From: QIJE01 sp048541835
GTDB taxonomy: Bacteria; SZUA-79; Acidulodesulfobacterales; Acidulodesulfobacteraceae
Direction of reading: 5' to 3'
NCBI RefSeq assembly: GCF_048541835.1
Contig: NZ_JBLEOY010000002.1
Location: 310,001 to 374,000, forward strand
DNA: 64,000 nucleotides
Shown: one piece after another, positions 42,898-51,930 of the stretch
How positions within the stretch are numbered: the stretch's first letter is position 1
How the letters are laid out: each line of letters opens with the position of its first letter
Notes under the pieces: model-generated
What the model was told of the DNA's origin: nothing
The model's database searches: none
Seen by the model: the letters and a program-made list of their open reading frames with translations, nothing else
Made by a program: the position numbers and the translations under genes

Positions 42898-43446
42898 ATG
42901 AAAATAGTCATAAATGAACAAAATAGACGAAATTTTGTATCACAAGTAGAGTCAATGCTTCATGATAAATTATCTAAGTGTTATCAGTGCGGAAAATGTT
43001 CCGCCGGTTGCCCGGTAAACTTTGAGATGGATTATACCCCGAATCAGATTATAAAAATGACGGAACTCGGCATGGAACATACCGTGCTTAATTCCAAAAC
43101 CATCTGGCTCTGTGTTTCGTGTAACACATGTTCCACACGATGCCCAAAGGGTTTTGAGGTTGCTGAAATTATGGACGTATTGCGGGAAATAGCCGAGAAG
43201 AGGGGCATTAATTCAAAAGTCGAAAAAGAGATTCGAATGTTTCACGAAGTCTTCTTGAATAACGTAAAATCAAACGGGAGAATATTTGAATTAGAACTTG
43301 TAGGTAAATATAAGTTAAAAACGAGACATCTGTTCAGAGACGTATTTTTGGCTCCAAAAATGATTGAAAAGGGCAAACTTAAAATGCATGGGGAAAAGAT
43401 ATCTGATTTAAACCGAATAGCCAAGATTTTTAAGGACTTTGAGTAA
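42898..43446 (+). CDS. hdrC: Heterodisulfide reductase subunit C-like protein
   Basis: HdrC relays electrons between HdrA and HdrB. Two [4Fe-4S] groups are seen, CYQCGKCSAGCP (about residues 28-39) and CVSCNTCSTRCPKG (about 72-85), with a helical C-terminal part. At 182 residues it is typical of the soluble form. It opens an operon hdrC-hdrB-hdrA-flxDCBA. Confidence 0.93.
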   Translation: MKIVINEQNRRNFVSQVESMLHDKLSKCYQCGKCSAGCPVNFEMDYTPNQIIKMTELGMEHTVLNSKTIWLCVSCNTCSTRCPKGFEVAEIMDVLREIAEKRGINSKVEKEIRMFHEVFLNNVKSNGRIFELELVGKYKLKTRHLFRDVFLAPKMIEKGKLKMHGEKISDLNRIAKIFKDFE

Positions 43447-43477
43447 AACATTAAAATTACCGGGAGAAATTATATAA

Positions 43478-44350
43478 ATGAAATTAGCATATTATCCTGG
43501 ATGTTCGCTTAAGGGAACATCATTTGAATATGAAGTGTCGTTATTAAAAATTCTTGAAGTATTAGATATAGAAATTAAAGAAATTCCAGATTGGAATTGT
43601 TGCGGAGCTTCGGCGGCACATAGCATAAATCACAATCTTTCCGTGGCTCTTCCGGCCAGAAATCTTGCTATAGCGGAAAGCGGAGGATACGAGTCTATTC
43701 TGGCTCCGTGCGCCGCATGCTCTAATAGGCTTAAAACGGCTGATTATGAACTTAAAACGGATGATATTCTGAAAGACAAGGTTGTAAACTCCTTAGGGAT
43801 GCCTTATGCTGCTGATATTGATATAAATAACATGCTTGAGTTTTTAAGCGGCGTAGTGGGTGAAGACAAAATAAAATCTACGGTAAAGAAACCGTTAAAG
43901 GGTCTCAAAGTGGCTTCTTATTACGGTTGCTTATTGGTCAGACCCCCAAAGATTATGCAGTTCGATGACCCAGAGAATCCGGTATTAATGGATAATTTGG
44001 TTGCACTGACTGGTGCCGATCCGGTTGATTATTCTTATAAGACCGAATGTTGCGGTGCCATTAATTCTCTTTCCAACCCGGATGTCGTAACAACTTTGAC
44101 CGGCAATGTTTTATACGATATTAAAAAACATGGAGCAGATCTCATAGTCGTTGCCTGTCCGCTTTGTCATTCAAATTTGGATGTGAGGCAGAGGGAGATA
44201 GAGAGAAAATATGGTGAGAAAATCGGTTTGCCTGTCCTTTTCGTAACTGAACTTTTAGGGCTTTCATTTGGAATAGATCCCAAAGATCTTGCAATAGACG
44301 GTCATATGGTTGCGGCAGATAAGGTTCTAAAGAAGATTAAGGAATTATAG
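43478..44350 (+). CDS. hdrB: Heterodisulfide reductase subunit B-like protein
   Basis: HdrB holds two non-cubane clusters where a disulfide is reduced. Both CCG domains are complete: YYPGCSLKGTS, WNCCGAS and CAAC; then YGCLLVRPP, ECCGA and CPLC. The 290 residues are the standard length. In sulfate reducers the disulfide may be that of DsrC rather than CoM-S-S-CoB, as methanogen cofactors are not expected here. Confidence 0.94.
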   Translation: MKLAYYPGCSLKGTSFEYEVSLLKILEVLDIEIKEIPDWNCCGASAAHSINHNLSVALPARNLAIAESGGYESILAPCAACSNRLKTADYELKTDDILKDKVVNSLGMPYAADIDINNMLEFLSGVVGEDKIKSTVKKPLKGLKVASYYGCLLVRPPKIMQFDDPENPVLMDNLVALTGADPVDYSYKTECCGAINSLSNPDVVTTLTGNVLYDIKKHGADLIVVACPLCHSNLDVRQREIERKYGEKIGLPVLFVTELLGLSFGIDPKDLAIDGHMVAADKVLKKIKEL

Positions 44351-44393
44351 AGATAACTTGCCGTCCGGATTTATGTGGTTAATAATCTGCATT

Positions 44394-44423
44394 TTGACAG
44401 GGTAGTTATATAAACGGTATCTT
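44394..44423 (+). promoter_or_regulatory. Candidate internal promoter before hdrA
   Basis: In the 149-base gap between hdrB and hdrA, TTGACA (44394-44399) is separated by 18 bases from TATCTT (44418-44423). The -35 is perfect, the -10 is moderate. Confidence 0.4.
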
Positions 44424-44499
44424 TAGGTTTGCATAAAAATAGTATGATAAGTAGAGTTAGTTAAGTAAAAATTGAGTTATCCGAGCGAGGTAAAGTGTT

Positions 44500-46482
44500 A
44501 TGTCGAGAATAGGCGTATTTGTGTGCTGGTGCGGTTCTAATATTGCCGGAACCGTAGATGTGGAAAAGGTCAGGGATGAGGCGTCAAAAATCCCCGGCGT
44601 CGTTAGTGCCGTAGATTATAAATATATGTGTTCGGATCCCGGACAGAACAGTTTAAGGAACGTTATCAAAGAAAAAAATCTTACAGGTGTGGTCCTTGCT
44701 GCTTGTTCTCCCCATATGCATGAAAATACATTCAGAAAAGCTGCCGTCAAGGAGGGTCTAAACCCTTATTTCGTTGAAATTGCAAACATAAGAGAACAGG
44801 TTTCTTGGGTTCACGACGATAAAGAGAGGGCTACCTCAAAAGCGGTAGATCTAATGAAAATGATGGTGGAGAAGGTCAAAAGAGATAGATCTATTGACGA
44901 CGTCAAGGTTCCCTTGCATAAGAAAACTCTAGTTATAGGAGGCGGAATATCCGGAATACAAGCCGCTTTAGATATTGCTAACGGTGGCATTGAGGTCTTA
45001 CTTGTCGAAAAAGAGCCGTCTATCGGCGGGAGAATGATACAGTTGGACGAGACGTTTCCGACGCTTGATTGTTCTAGTTGCATAATGACACCTAAAATGG
45101 TTGAGGTAAATCAGCACCCCAATATAAAATTATATACTTATTCTGAGGTTACCGATGTATCAGGATATATTGGTAATTTTAAGATTAAAATAAAGAAAAA
45201 AGCAAGAAGTGTCGTCGAAAAGGATTGTACAGGATGTGGCAATTGCTGGAATGTATGCCCGATGCATAAGAATGTAAAGAGCGAATTTAACGTAAACCTT
45301 TCCGAAAGGACAGCTATATATGTTCCTTTTCCACAGGCAGTTCCGCTGATTCCTGCATTAGATAGGGCGGTTTGTCTCCATTTTAAAAAAGGGGGAAAAT
45401 GCGTCAAATGTTATGAAGCATGCGGTCCAAAGTGCATAGATTTCAATTTGCAGGATGAAGTAGTGGAAGAAACGGTCGGTGCAGTTGTTGCCGCAACCGG
45501 TTATGATCTCATGGAAAATTCTTTATACGGCGAATATGGTTACGGTCAATATAAAGACGTTGTATCCGGTTTGCAGTTTGAGAGGCTTTTGTCTGCTTCC
45601 GGTCCCACGGAAGGACTTATTAAACGGCCTTCCGACGGAGTAACTCCTAAGACGATTGTTTTTATTCAATGCGTAGGTTCGAGAGACCCAGAAAAAGGAG
45701 TCCCGTATTGCTCTAAGGTCTGTTGTATGTATACGGCAAAACATGCAAAATTATTTGCACATAAGGTTCATGGTTCGCAAAGTTATGTTTTTTATATAGA
45801 TATAAGGGCTACGAGTAAGGGGTATGAAGAATTTGTCCGAGGAACTATGGAGCAGGACGGCGCTATTTATTTAAGGGGTAGGGTTTCTAGAATTTATGAA
45901 GACGAAGGCAAGCTTATCATCAGAGGTGCGGATACTCTTTCCGGAAATCAGGTGGAGATTGCGGCGGATATGGTTGTTCTTGCAACGGGTGTAATACCGA
46001 AGAAAGGGTCAGATAAAGTAGCTCAGATGCTTGGAATATCTTATGATAAATATGGCTTTTATACAGAATCTCATCCTAAACTTCGTCCGACAGAGTCTTC
46101 TACCGCAGGGATTTTTCTTGCCGGTATGGCTCAGGGTCCCCGGGATATTCCGGAATCGGTAGTTTCCGGCTCGGCGGCGGCATCTAAAATACTGGGTTTG
46201 TTTTCAAAGGACGAATATGAGGTAGAAGGGACTATTGCCAGCGTTAACGAAGCAACCTGCGTCGCCTGTTTTTATTGCAGGAGGGTTTGTGCGTACAGTG
46301 CTATTAGCGGAAAAGATATCAAGGATAGAAGCGGAAAATTAATAAAGGTCGTTGCTAATGTTAATCCCGGACTTTGTGTGGGATGCGGGGCATGCGTAAA
46401 CGCTTGTTTCTCTAAATCTATAGACGTCAAAGGATTTATGGACGATCAAATATATGCCGAGATTAGATCGCTGGCTGTTTAA
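44500..46482 (+). CDS. hdrA: Heterodisulfide reductase subunit A-like flavoprotein
   Basis: HdrA carries the FAD at which electrons are bifurcated. FAD site VIGGGISGIQAALDIANGG (about residue 146), the Fe-S cysteine region CSSCIMTPKM, an inserted ferredoxin motif CTGCGNCWNVCP, and a C-terminal 2x[4Fe-4S] domain with CVACFYCRRVC and CVGCGACVNACFS are visible. The 660 residues are the standard, non-fused form. It should take electrons from NADH via FlxA-D and pass them to ferredoxin and to HdrBC. Confidence 0.94.
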   Translation: MSRIGVFVCWCGSNIAGTVDVEKVRDEASKIPGVVSAVDYKYMCSDPGQNSLRNVIKEKNLTGVVLAACSPHMHENTFRKAAVKEGLNPYFVEIANIREQVSWVHDDKERATSKAVDLMKMMVEKVKRDRSIDDVKVPLHKKTLVIGGGISGIQAALDIANGGIEVLLVEKEPSIGGRMIQLDETFPTLDCSSCIMTPKMVEVNQHPNIKLYTYSEVTDVSGYIGNFKIKIKKKARSVVEKDCTGCGNCWNVCPMHKNVKSEFNVNLSERTAIYVPFPQAVPLIPALDRAVCLHFKKGGKCVKCYEACGPKCIDFNLQDEVVEETVGAVVAATGYDLMENSLYGEYGYGQYKDVVSGLQFERLLSASGPTEGLIKRPSDGVTPKTIVFIQCVGSRDPEKGVPYCSKVCCMYTAKHAKLFAHKVHGSQSYVFYIDIRATSKGYEEFVRGTMEQDGAIYLRGRVSRIYEDEGKLIIRGADTLSGNQVEIAADMVVLATGVIPKKGSDKVAQMLGISYDKYGFYTESHPKLRPTESSTAGIFLAGMAQGPRDIPESVVSGSAAASKILGLFSKDEYEVEGTIASVNEATCVACFYCRRVCAYSAISGKDIKDRSGKLIKVVANVNPGLCVGCGACVNACFSKSIDVKGFMDDQIYAEIRSLAV

Positions 46483-46561
46483 TTCATAAAATATATAGCA
46501 AGCCGTCACAGTAAGCGGCAAGAAATAAATATGAAAATCAGTGAAAAGGAGTTTGCCAGAA

Positions 46562-47014
46562 ATGGAAGATAAAAAAGAAGAGCTTGCAAAAACGAGCGGT
46601 GATAATGACCCTCGAATTATTGCATTTGTCTGTAATTGGTGTACTTATAGCGGTGCAGACCTTGCCGGGACGAGCAGAATGAAGTATGCTGATAATGTGA
46701 GGGTGATCAAGCTTCCTTGTTCCGGAAGGATAGATCCTATATTTATCGTGGAAGCATTCAAAAAAGGTGCTAAGGGCGTATTGATTTCAGGTTGCCATCC
46801 TGGAGATTGTCATTATATAAGCGGAAATTATCATTCGAGAAGGAAGTATGCCATCTTTAGAAATTTATTGGGTTTTCTCGGGGTTGATTTGAATAGGGTA
46901 GAGTTTTCATGGGTTAGCGCTTCAGAGGGTAATAAATGGGTTCACATAATTAATGAATTTACCGATAAAATTAAATCGCTGAAAAATAGTTCAAACGATA
47001 TATTTAAAAAATAA
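46562..47014 (+). CDS. flxD: MvhD/FlxD-type [2Fe-2S] electron-transfer subunit
   Basis: MvhD/FlpD/FlxD proteins link HdrA to its electron-input module. Cysteines are in FVCNWCTYSGAD, KLPCSGRID and ISGCHPGDCHY, the usual five-Cys pattern. ATG 46562 is chosen because AAGGAG lies ten bases upstream; GTG 46541 lies before that site. 150 residues. It is the connector between hdrA upstream and the flx genes downstream. Confidence 0.92.
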   Translation: MEDKKEELAKTSGDNDPRIIAFVCNWCTYSGADLAGTSRMKYADNVRVIKLPCSGRIDPIFIVEAFKKGAKGVLISGCHPGDCHYISGNYHSRRKYAIFRNLLGFLGVDLNRVEFSWVSASEGNKWVHIINEFTDKIKSLKNSSNDIFKK

Positions 47015-47110
47015 TACAAATTAAACGTTAGTCTCTGCCCGTTTCTTTTTTATGCGGAAGTTGGAAAGGGATGGTGTAAGTAAGTTTAAAATTAACTTTT
47101 GGGATATCAT

Positions 47111-48010
47111 ATGGCAAACATAGATGAAAAGTTGCAAAAAATAGCAAGGGACCTCTTAGAAAGTAAGGAAGTTAGCCTAATAATCGGCTATACCGGGGGG
47201 TCACACCCACAAAAAATGCGTCCTGTGTTCGTTACGAAGCCGGAGGACGTGGACAAGTTATCGTTTAATCGTCACTCCGTGCAAGATTTGGCTGTATTCC
47301 TGAAGAAACAGGAAGTTAAAAAATTCGGCAGGATAGGTATAGTTGTTAAGGGTTGCGATGAAAAAGCACTTAATGTTCTGATACAAGAGTATCAAGTCTC
47401 AAGAGAAAATATAAAGATAATCGGTGTCGAATGCAACGGTGTGATAAGGCAGGACCTTGCCGATAAGGGTGAGACCGATCTTTCCGAAAATACCGTTTAT
47501 GACAAGTGTCTTATGTGCAGCGAGCATACTCCTATATTACATGATTATCTTATCGAATGTGCCGACCCGCAGATCAGTATATCAGGCAATATTAAGCCTT
47601 TTGCAAAAATAGAAGAACTCGATTCTATGAGTTCTGAGGAAAGGGATGTCTTCTGGGAGAAGGAGTTTGATAAGTGCATAAGGTGCTATGCCTGCAGGCA
47701 GGTTTGTCCTTTATGCTATTGCTCCAGGTGCATTGTGGAAAAGAATATGCCGCAGTGGATAGACACAAATTTTGGCGAGATTGGCAATGCTCAGTGGAAC
47801 TTGATTAGGGCTTACCATCTTGCGGGACGCTGTATAAGGTGTGGCGAATGCGAGCGTGCTTGCCCGGTGAATATTCCCCTTATGTTGATTAATGGAAAAA
47901 TGGCAAGGAGTACGCATGACCTGTTTGGATATAAATCGGGGCTTGATATCGATGCCAAGCCGGTATTCGGAGTTTTTAACGAAAGCGATTTTAATGATTT
48001 TATAAAATAA
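47111..48010 (+). CDS. flxC: FlxC-like ferredoxin protein (F420-hydrogenase-beta-like) of the Hdr-Flx complex
   Basis: An N-terminal region with IGIVVKGCDEKAL and VECNGV resembles FrhB/FdhB-type proteins, followed by a ferredoxin pair: CIRCYACRQVCPLCYCSRC and CIRCGECERACPVN (about residues 190-275). In FlxABCD-HdrABC modules a protein of this type relays electrons from the flavoprotein. ATG 47111 (MANIDEKLQ) is preferred over TTG 47099. No strong ribosome site is seen. 299 residues. Confidence 0.82.
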   Translation: MANIDEKLQKIARDLLESKEVSLIIGYTGGSHPQKMRPVFVTKPEDVDKLSFNRHSVQDLAVFLKKQEVKKFGRIGIVVKGCDEKALNVLIQEYQVSRENIKIIGVECNGVIRQDLADKGETDLSENTVYDKCLMCSEHTPILHDYLIECADPQISISGNIKPFAKIEELDSMSSEERDVFWEKEFDKCIRCYACRQVCPLCYCSRCIVEKNMPQWIDTNFGEIGNAQWNLIRAYHLAGRCIRCGECERACPVNIPLMLINGKMARSTHDLFGYKSGLDIDAKPVFGVFNESDFNDFIK

Positions 48011-48049
48011 AGAAAATAAATAAGGTTAGATGTAGGAGAATCTATCATA

Positions 48050-49072
48050 ATGGAAGAAAAATACTATGAAATTTCGGCGGAAGATCTTAAAAAATTTGTA
48101 GATTCCATGATAAAGGATAATTTTGAAATAATTGCGCCGATGGATAGGGACGGAGATGTCTTTTACGGTAAAATCGGCAAGTTTGATGATGCTAATTTAG
48201 ATATTCTTTTGCCGAAAATATCTTATAAAGAGTACCTTCTTCCTAAAACAGAGACTCTTTTCGAATATTCCTTTTCCGGCGTAGATATAGACATAAAAGA
48301 CGGGATAGAGTCGGTTGAGGGAGAAAATCGGAAGAGGGTTATTTTTGGTGGAAGACCTTGCGATGCCGGTGCCGGGCCGATTATGGAAAAGGTTTTTAAT
48401 TGGGGCTATAAAGACGATTTTTTTAACGAAAGGTTTAAAAATTTGACGATAGTTTCTATTGCATGTGAAAAGCCTGACGATTATTGTTTTTGTACGGAAA
48501 TGCAGCTTTCTCCTGAGAGCTCTCACGGTTCCGACGTGCTTCTTAAAAAGACCGGAGATAAATATGCTGTCGTCATAGTGAGCGATAAGGGATTGGAACT
48601 GGTAAAGTCTTACTTGAATTTGTTTAAGGAAATAACCAAGGATGAATTCCCCCCGGATAAAGACTGGAAGAAGATTTTTGAGATAGAAAAGGCTAAGAGT
48701 TTTTTAGATAAAAATTTTAAGCATAATTATTTTCAGGACAGATTTTTATCCTGCATAGGGTGCGGAATATGTACCTATACATGTCCTACTTGTCATTGTT
48801 TTGATATCCAGGATGAAGGAGATATGAAGGAAGGTAAGAGAATTAGAAACTGGGATTCATGTCAGTTTGCCATATTTACTCTTCATACGTCGGGACATAA
48901 TCCTAGAAATACACAAGGAGATAGGTATAGACAGAGGCTTATGCACAAATTTAAAATTTACAGCGAAAAATTTGACAAGTATCTATGTGTGGGATGCGGA
49001 AGGTGTTCGAGAAATTGTCCTCAGGATATCAATATTAAGGAAGTAGTTCAGGATTTGGCAAAATTGGCTTAG
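48050..49072 (+). CDS. flxB: FlxB-like 4Fe-4S dicluster protein (AsrA / sulfhydrogenase-beta family)
   Basis: The N-terminal part (DRDGDVFYGKIGKFDD and FGGRPCDAG) and the C-terminal ferredoxin domain with CIGCGICTYTCPTC and CVGCGRCSRNCPQD match the family of AsrA and sulfhydrogenase beta subunits, which pair with an FNR-like flavoprotein. The next gene is exactly such a partner. Length 340. A TAGGAGA ribosome site precedes ATG. Confidence 0.88.
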   Translation: MEEKYYEISAEDLKKFVDSMIKDNFEIIAPMDRDGDVFYGKIGKFDDANLDILLPKISYKEYLLPKTETLFEYSFSGVDIDIKDGIESVEGENRKRVIFGGRPCDAGAGPIMEKVFNWGYKDDFFNERFKNLTIVSIACEKPDDYCFCTEMQLSPESSHGSDVLLKKTGDKYAVVIVSDKGLELVKSYLNLFKEITKDEFPPDKDWKKIFEIEKAKSFLDKNFKHNYFQDRFLSCIGCGICTYTCPTCHCFDIQDEGDMKEGKRIRNWDSCQFAIFTLHTSGHNPRNTQGDRYRQRLMHKFKIYSEKFDKYLCVGCGRCSRNCPQDINIKEVVQDLAKLA

Positions 49073-49134
49073 TATCATCGATAATTATAAGTAAAGTTTT
49101 TTATTTTTTAACCTGTAGCAGGAGTAAATAGTTA

Positions 49135-49959
49135 ATGAAAAATATTTATTTACCGAAGTTGGCGGAGATAAAAGAGATAATTCAGGAAACTGTAGATACT
49201 AAAACGGTGCGGCTTACCATAGATAATGGTAGTATATTTTTTTTACCGGGTCAGTTTGGAGAATTTTCTTTTATTGGAGAAGGCGAGTCGACTTTCGGAT
49301 TTTCGTCATCACCGCTTAGGAAAGAGTATTTCGAATTTAGTTTTCGGTCTTCCGGGAGGGCGACTACCGGTATAAACGGTCTAAATCCCGGAGATAAGCT
49401 GGCCTTTAGGGGACCTTACGGAAATCATTTCGATACATCTAAGATGAAGGGGAAAGATCTTGTCTTTATCGGAGGCGGTATCGGTATGGCGCCGGTGAAA
49501 TCTATTTTAGAATATTGTCTTGACGAACGCGCCGATTACGGCAAGATAACTGTTTTATACGGCGCAAGGTCAGTAGGCGATCTGCTGTATAAGACTATTT
49601 TTGAAGATTGGAGAAAATATGAAAATACGGATGTGGTTATTACCGTAGATCCCGGCGGAGAAACCCCGGATTGGACAGAAAAAGTCGGTTTTGTTCCAAC
49701 TGTTTTAGAGCAGTTGCCTCTGAAGGGGGAAAATACCATTGCCGTTGTATGTGGACCTCCTATCATGATAAAATTTGCATTAAAGTCTTTAGAGGAAAAA
49801 ATGGGTTTTGATAAAGGCGATATTATTACTACGCTTGAGAATAGAATGAAATGCGGCCTGGGAAAGTGCGGGAGATGTAACGTTGGGAGTGTTTATGTCT
49901 GCAAAGACGGTCCTGTTTTCACGGCGAAGGAGATCGAAAGTCTTCCTGACGACTTTTAA
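49135..49959 (+). CDS. flxA: FlxA-like NAD(P)H:flavin oxidoreductase (AsrB / sulfhydrogenase-gamma family)
   Basis: This is the NAD(H)-binding FAD subunit. An FNR-like barrel includes the FAD site FGFSSSPLR; the nucleotide domain has VFIGGGIGMAPVKSIL; a [2Fe-2S] group CGLGKCGRCNVG with a later YVC is at the C-terminus. It would donate electrons from NADH to the Hdr-Flx complex. It closes the operon and lies 14 bases before thrS. Confidence 0.92.
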   Translation: MKNIYLPKLAEIKEIIQETVDTKTVRLTIDNGSIFFLPGQFGEFSFIGEGESTFGFSSSPLRKEYFEFSFRSSGRATTGINGLNPGDKLAFRGPYGNHFDTSKMKGKDLVFIGGGIGMAPVKSILEYCLDERADYGKITVLYGARSVGDLLYKTIFEDWRKYENTDVVITVDPGGETPDWTEKVGFVPTVLEQLPLKGENTIAVVCGPPIMIKFALKSLEEKMGFDKGDIITTLENRMKCGLGKCGRCNVGSVYVCKDGPVFTAKEIESLPDDF

Positions 49960-49973
49960 CGCCAATATACGAT

Positions 49974-51860
49974 ATGCAGTTACTAATCATTCATGCTGAC
50001 GAGTTCGGTTATTCTTTGACCGGGAAAACTCCGGTTGCCGAAGAAATAGATTCCGTTAAGGGTGAGGTCTGTTTCGAAGAGCCCCTGGTGATTTTCTGTA
50101 CTGTGGAAAGGGGTGATGCGAATGATATTGTCGAACGGGCTGTTAATGCGATTAAGGAAATTGCAAACAAATTAAAACCTCGGATATTAGTCTTATACCC
50201 CTATGCTCATCTTTCCAGTAATCTATCTGAACCGTCTTCGGCAATTGCCGTTCTCAATGCTTTAAAAACCGGTATCGAATCTTTTTATCCGGTATACAGG
50301 GCGCCCTTCGGATGGTATAAAAGTTTTAAAATAGCATGCAAGGGGCATCCGCTGAGTGAATCGTCCATACATATTTCCGGCGCTACTCCGCTTCTTAAAA
50401 AAACAAGAGAAGACGCAGTAAAAGACGTAAAAAGTAAGTTTCTTATTTTAAATTCCGACGGCGGCGAGACGGTAATAGATTTAAAAAACAAAGATATATT
50501 AAACGATGATGTACTTAAGGATTTTCCTTCTTTGAGAAAAGTTATTGCTTATGAGGAATTTAAGGTAAAAGAATGTGAAACTCCTCCATCCGTTTCGGCA
50601 ATGAGGCGGCTTGAAATAGCCGATTACGAGGAAAATTCCGATTCCGGGCATTTAAGATTTTATCCTAAAGGGACGCTGTTATATAAACTGTTATCCGGTT
50701 GGGCAGAGGATATTGCCCTAAACAGTCTTAAATGTATGGAGATAGAGACTCCATTGATATACGACTGGAATAAGCCGGAGATTAAGGGGCAGGGTGAGTC
50801 TTTTCACGAGAGACACTATTCCGTTTTCGTGCCGGACGAGAAGTCCGAGACCGGCAGATTTGCGGTTTCTAAGGAATTCGTTTTGAGATTTGCCGGAGAT
50901 TTTGGGCTTTTTTCCATGCTTAAGGATGCTAAAATCAGTTATAAGCAGTTGCCACTCAGATTTTATGAGTTTTCTAAAAGTTTCAGATACGAAAAACGTG
51001 GTGAGTTATCAGGCTTAAGAAGGCTAAGAAGTTTTACTATGCCGGATATTCATAGTTTCTGCCTTAATATAGAAGAGGGTTTTAATGAATATCAGGTGCT
51101 TTATAAAAAATACGCTGATTTAGCAGAGGCTGCCGATATAGAATATGCCATTGTATTCCGTATAGTGGAGGAATATTATGATAAATACAAAGACAAAATA
51201 GTGGAGCTCTTAAAATACTCTAAAAAACCCGCGCTTATTGAGGTATTATCTAAGATGAAGCACTACTGGGCGCTTAAGCATGAATTTCAGGGTATAGATT
51301 CCGTAAACGGCTCATGTCAGCTTTCTACCGTGCAACTTGACGTGGAAGACGCTAAAAGATACGGAATAAATTTTGTAAGTGATACAGGAGAAAAGACAGG
51401 TTGTATAATATGTCATTCATCGATTGGGGCAATAGAAAGGTGGATGTATCTTTTAATTGAAGAAGCACTTAAAAAGGATATCCCGGTTTTTCCGCTGTGG
51501 TTAAGTCCTACTCAGGTCAGAATTATTCCCGTGTCCGATAAGTTTGTCGATTTTGCGGTGAAACTTAAGGAAAACATTTATAAATCCGGCGTAAGGGTAG
51601 ACCTTGACGACAGAGATTTCAGCCTGGGCAAGAAGATTATGTTTGCCGAAGAAGAATGGTCGCCGTATATTGTGGTAGTCGGACGTAAAGAGGTTGAAAC
51701 CGGCATTCTTTCCGTTAGAAATAGGTATAAAGGGAGAAAAAATTTTAATCTTACATCTGAGGAGCTTGTAAAAGAAATTAAAAACGGAACAAAAGATATG
51801 CCATATAGGAATTTGATTTTACCCGATATGCTTTCAAAAAGGCCGGTGTTTTTCGGTTAA
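49974..51860 (+). CDS. thrS: Threonyl-tRNA synthetase, archaeal-type with DTD-like editing domain
   Basis: ThrRS charges tRNA-Thr. The N-terminal 145 residues (MQLLIIHADEFGY; YPYAHLSSNLSEPS; APFGWYKSFKIACKGHPLSE) match the editing domain of archaeal ThrRS, which resembles D-aminoacyl-tRNA deacylase. They do not match the TGS plus HxxxH editing domains of bacterial ThrRS. The class II core has motif 2 in FRYEKRGELSGLRRLRSFTM and a motif 3 block at GAIERWMYLLIEEA, followed by the anticodon domain. The 628 residues fit archaeal ThrRS. The gene follows flxA closely. Confidence 0.92.
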   Translation: MQLLIIHADEFGYSLTGKTPVAEEIDSVKGEVCFEEPLVIFCTVERGDANDIVERAVNAIKEIANKLKPRILVLYPYAHLSSNLSEPSSAIAVLNALKTGIESFYPVYRAPFGWYKSFKIACKGHPLSESSIHISGATPLLKKTREDAVKDVKSKFLILNSDGGETVIDLKNKDILNDDVLKDFPSLRKVIAYEEFKVKECETPPSVSAMRRLEIADYEENSDSGHLRFYPKGTLLYKLLSGWAEDIALNSLKCMEIETPLIYDWNKPEIKGQGESFHERHYSVFVPDEKSETGRFAVSKEFVLRFAGDFGLFSMLKDAKISYKQLPLRFYEFSKSFRYEKRGELSGLRRLRSFTMPDIHSFCLNIEEGFNEYQVLYKKYADLAEAADIEYAIVFRIVEEYYDKYKDKIVELLKYSKKPALIEVLSKMKHYWALKHEFQGIDSVNGSCQLSTVQLDVEDAKRYGINFVSDTGEKTGCIICHSSIGAIERWMYLLIEEALKKDIPVFPLWLSPTQVRIIPVSDKFVDFAVKLKENIYKSGVRVDLDDRDFSLGKKIMFAEEEWSPYIVVVGRKEVETGILSVRNRYKGRKNFNLTSEELVKEIKNGTKDMPYRNLILPDMLSKRPVFFG

Positions 51861-51930
51861 TTCCAATATTGATGTTTTTACGAAAATAAAATATAAATCA
51901 GACTAATAAAATTAATTTAGAGGTATTTTA

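Noticed and set aside
49960..49973. T-box or leader control of thrS
   Set aside because: Only 14 bases separate flxA and thrS, too short for a leader RNA.
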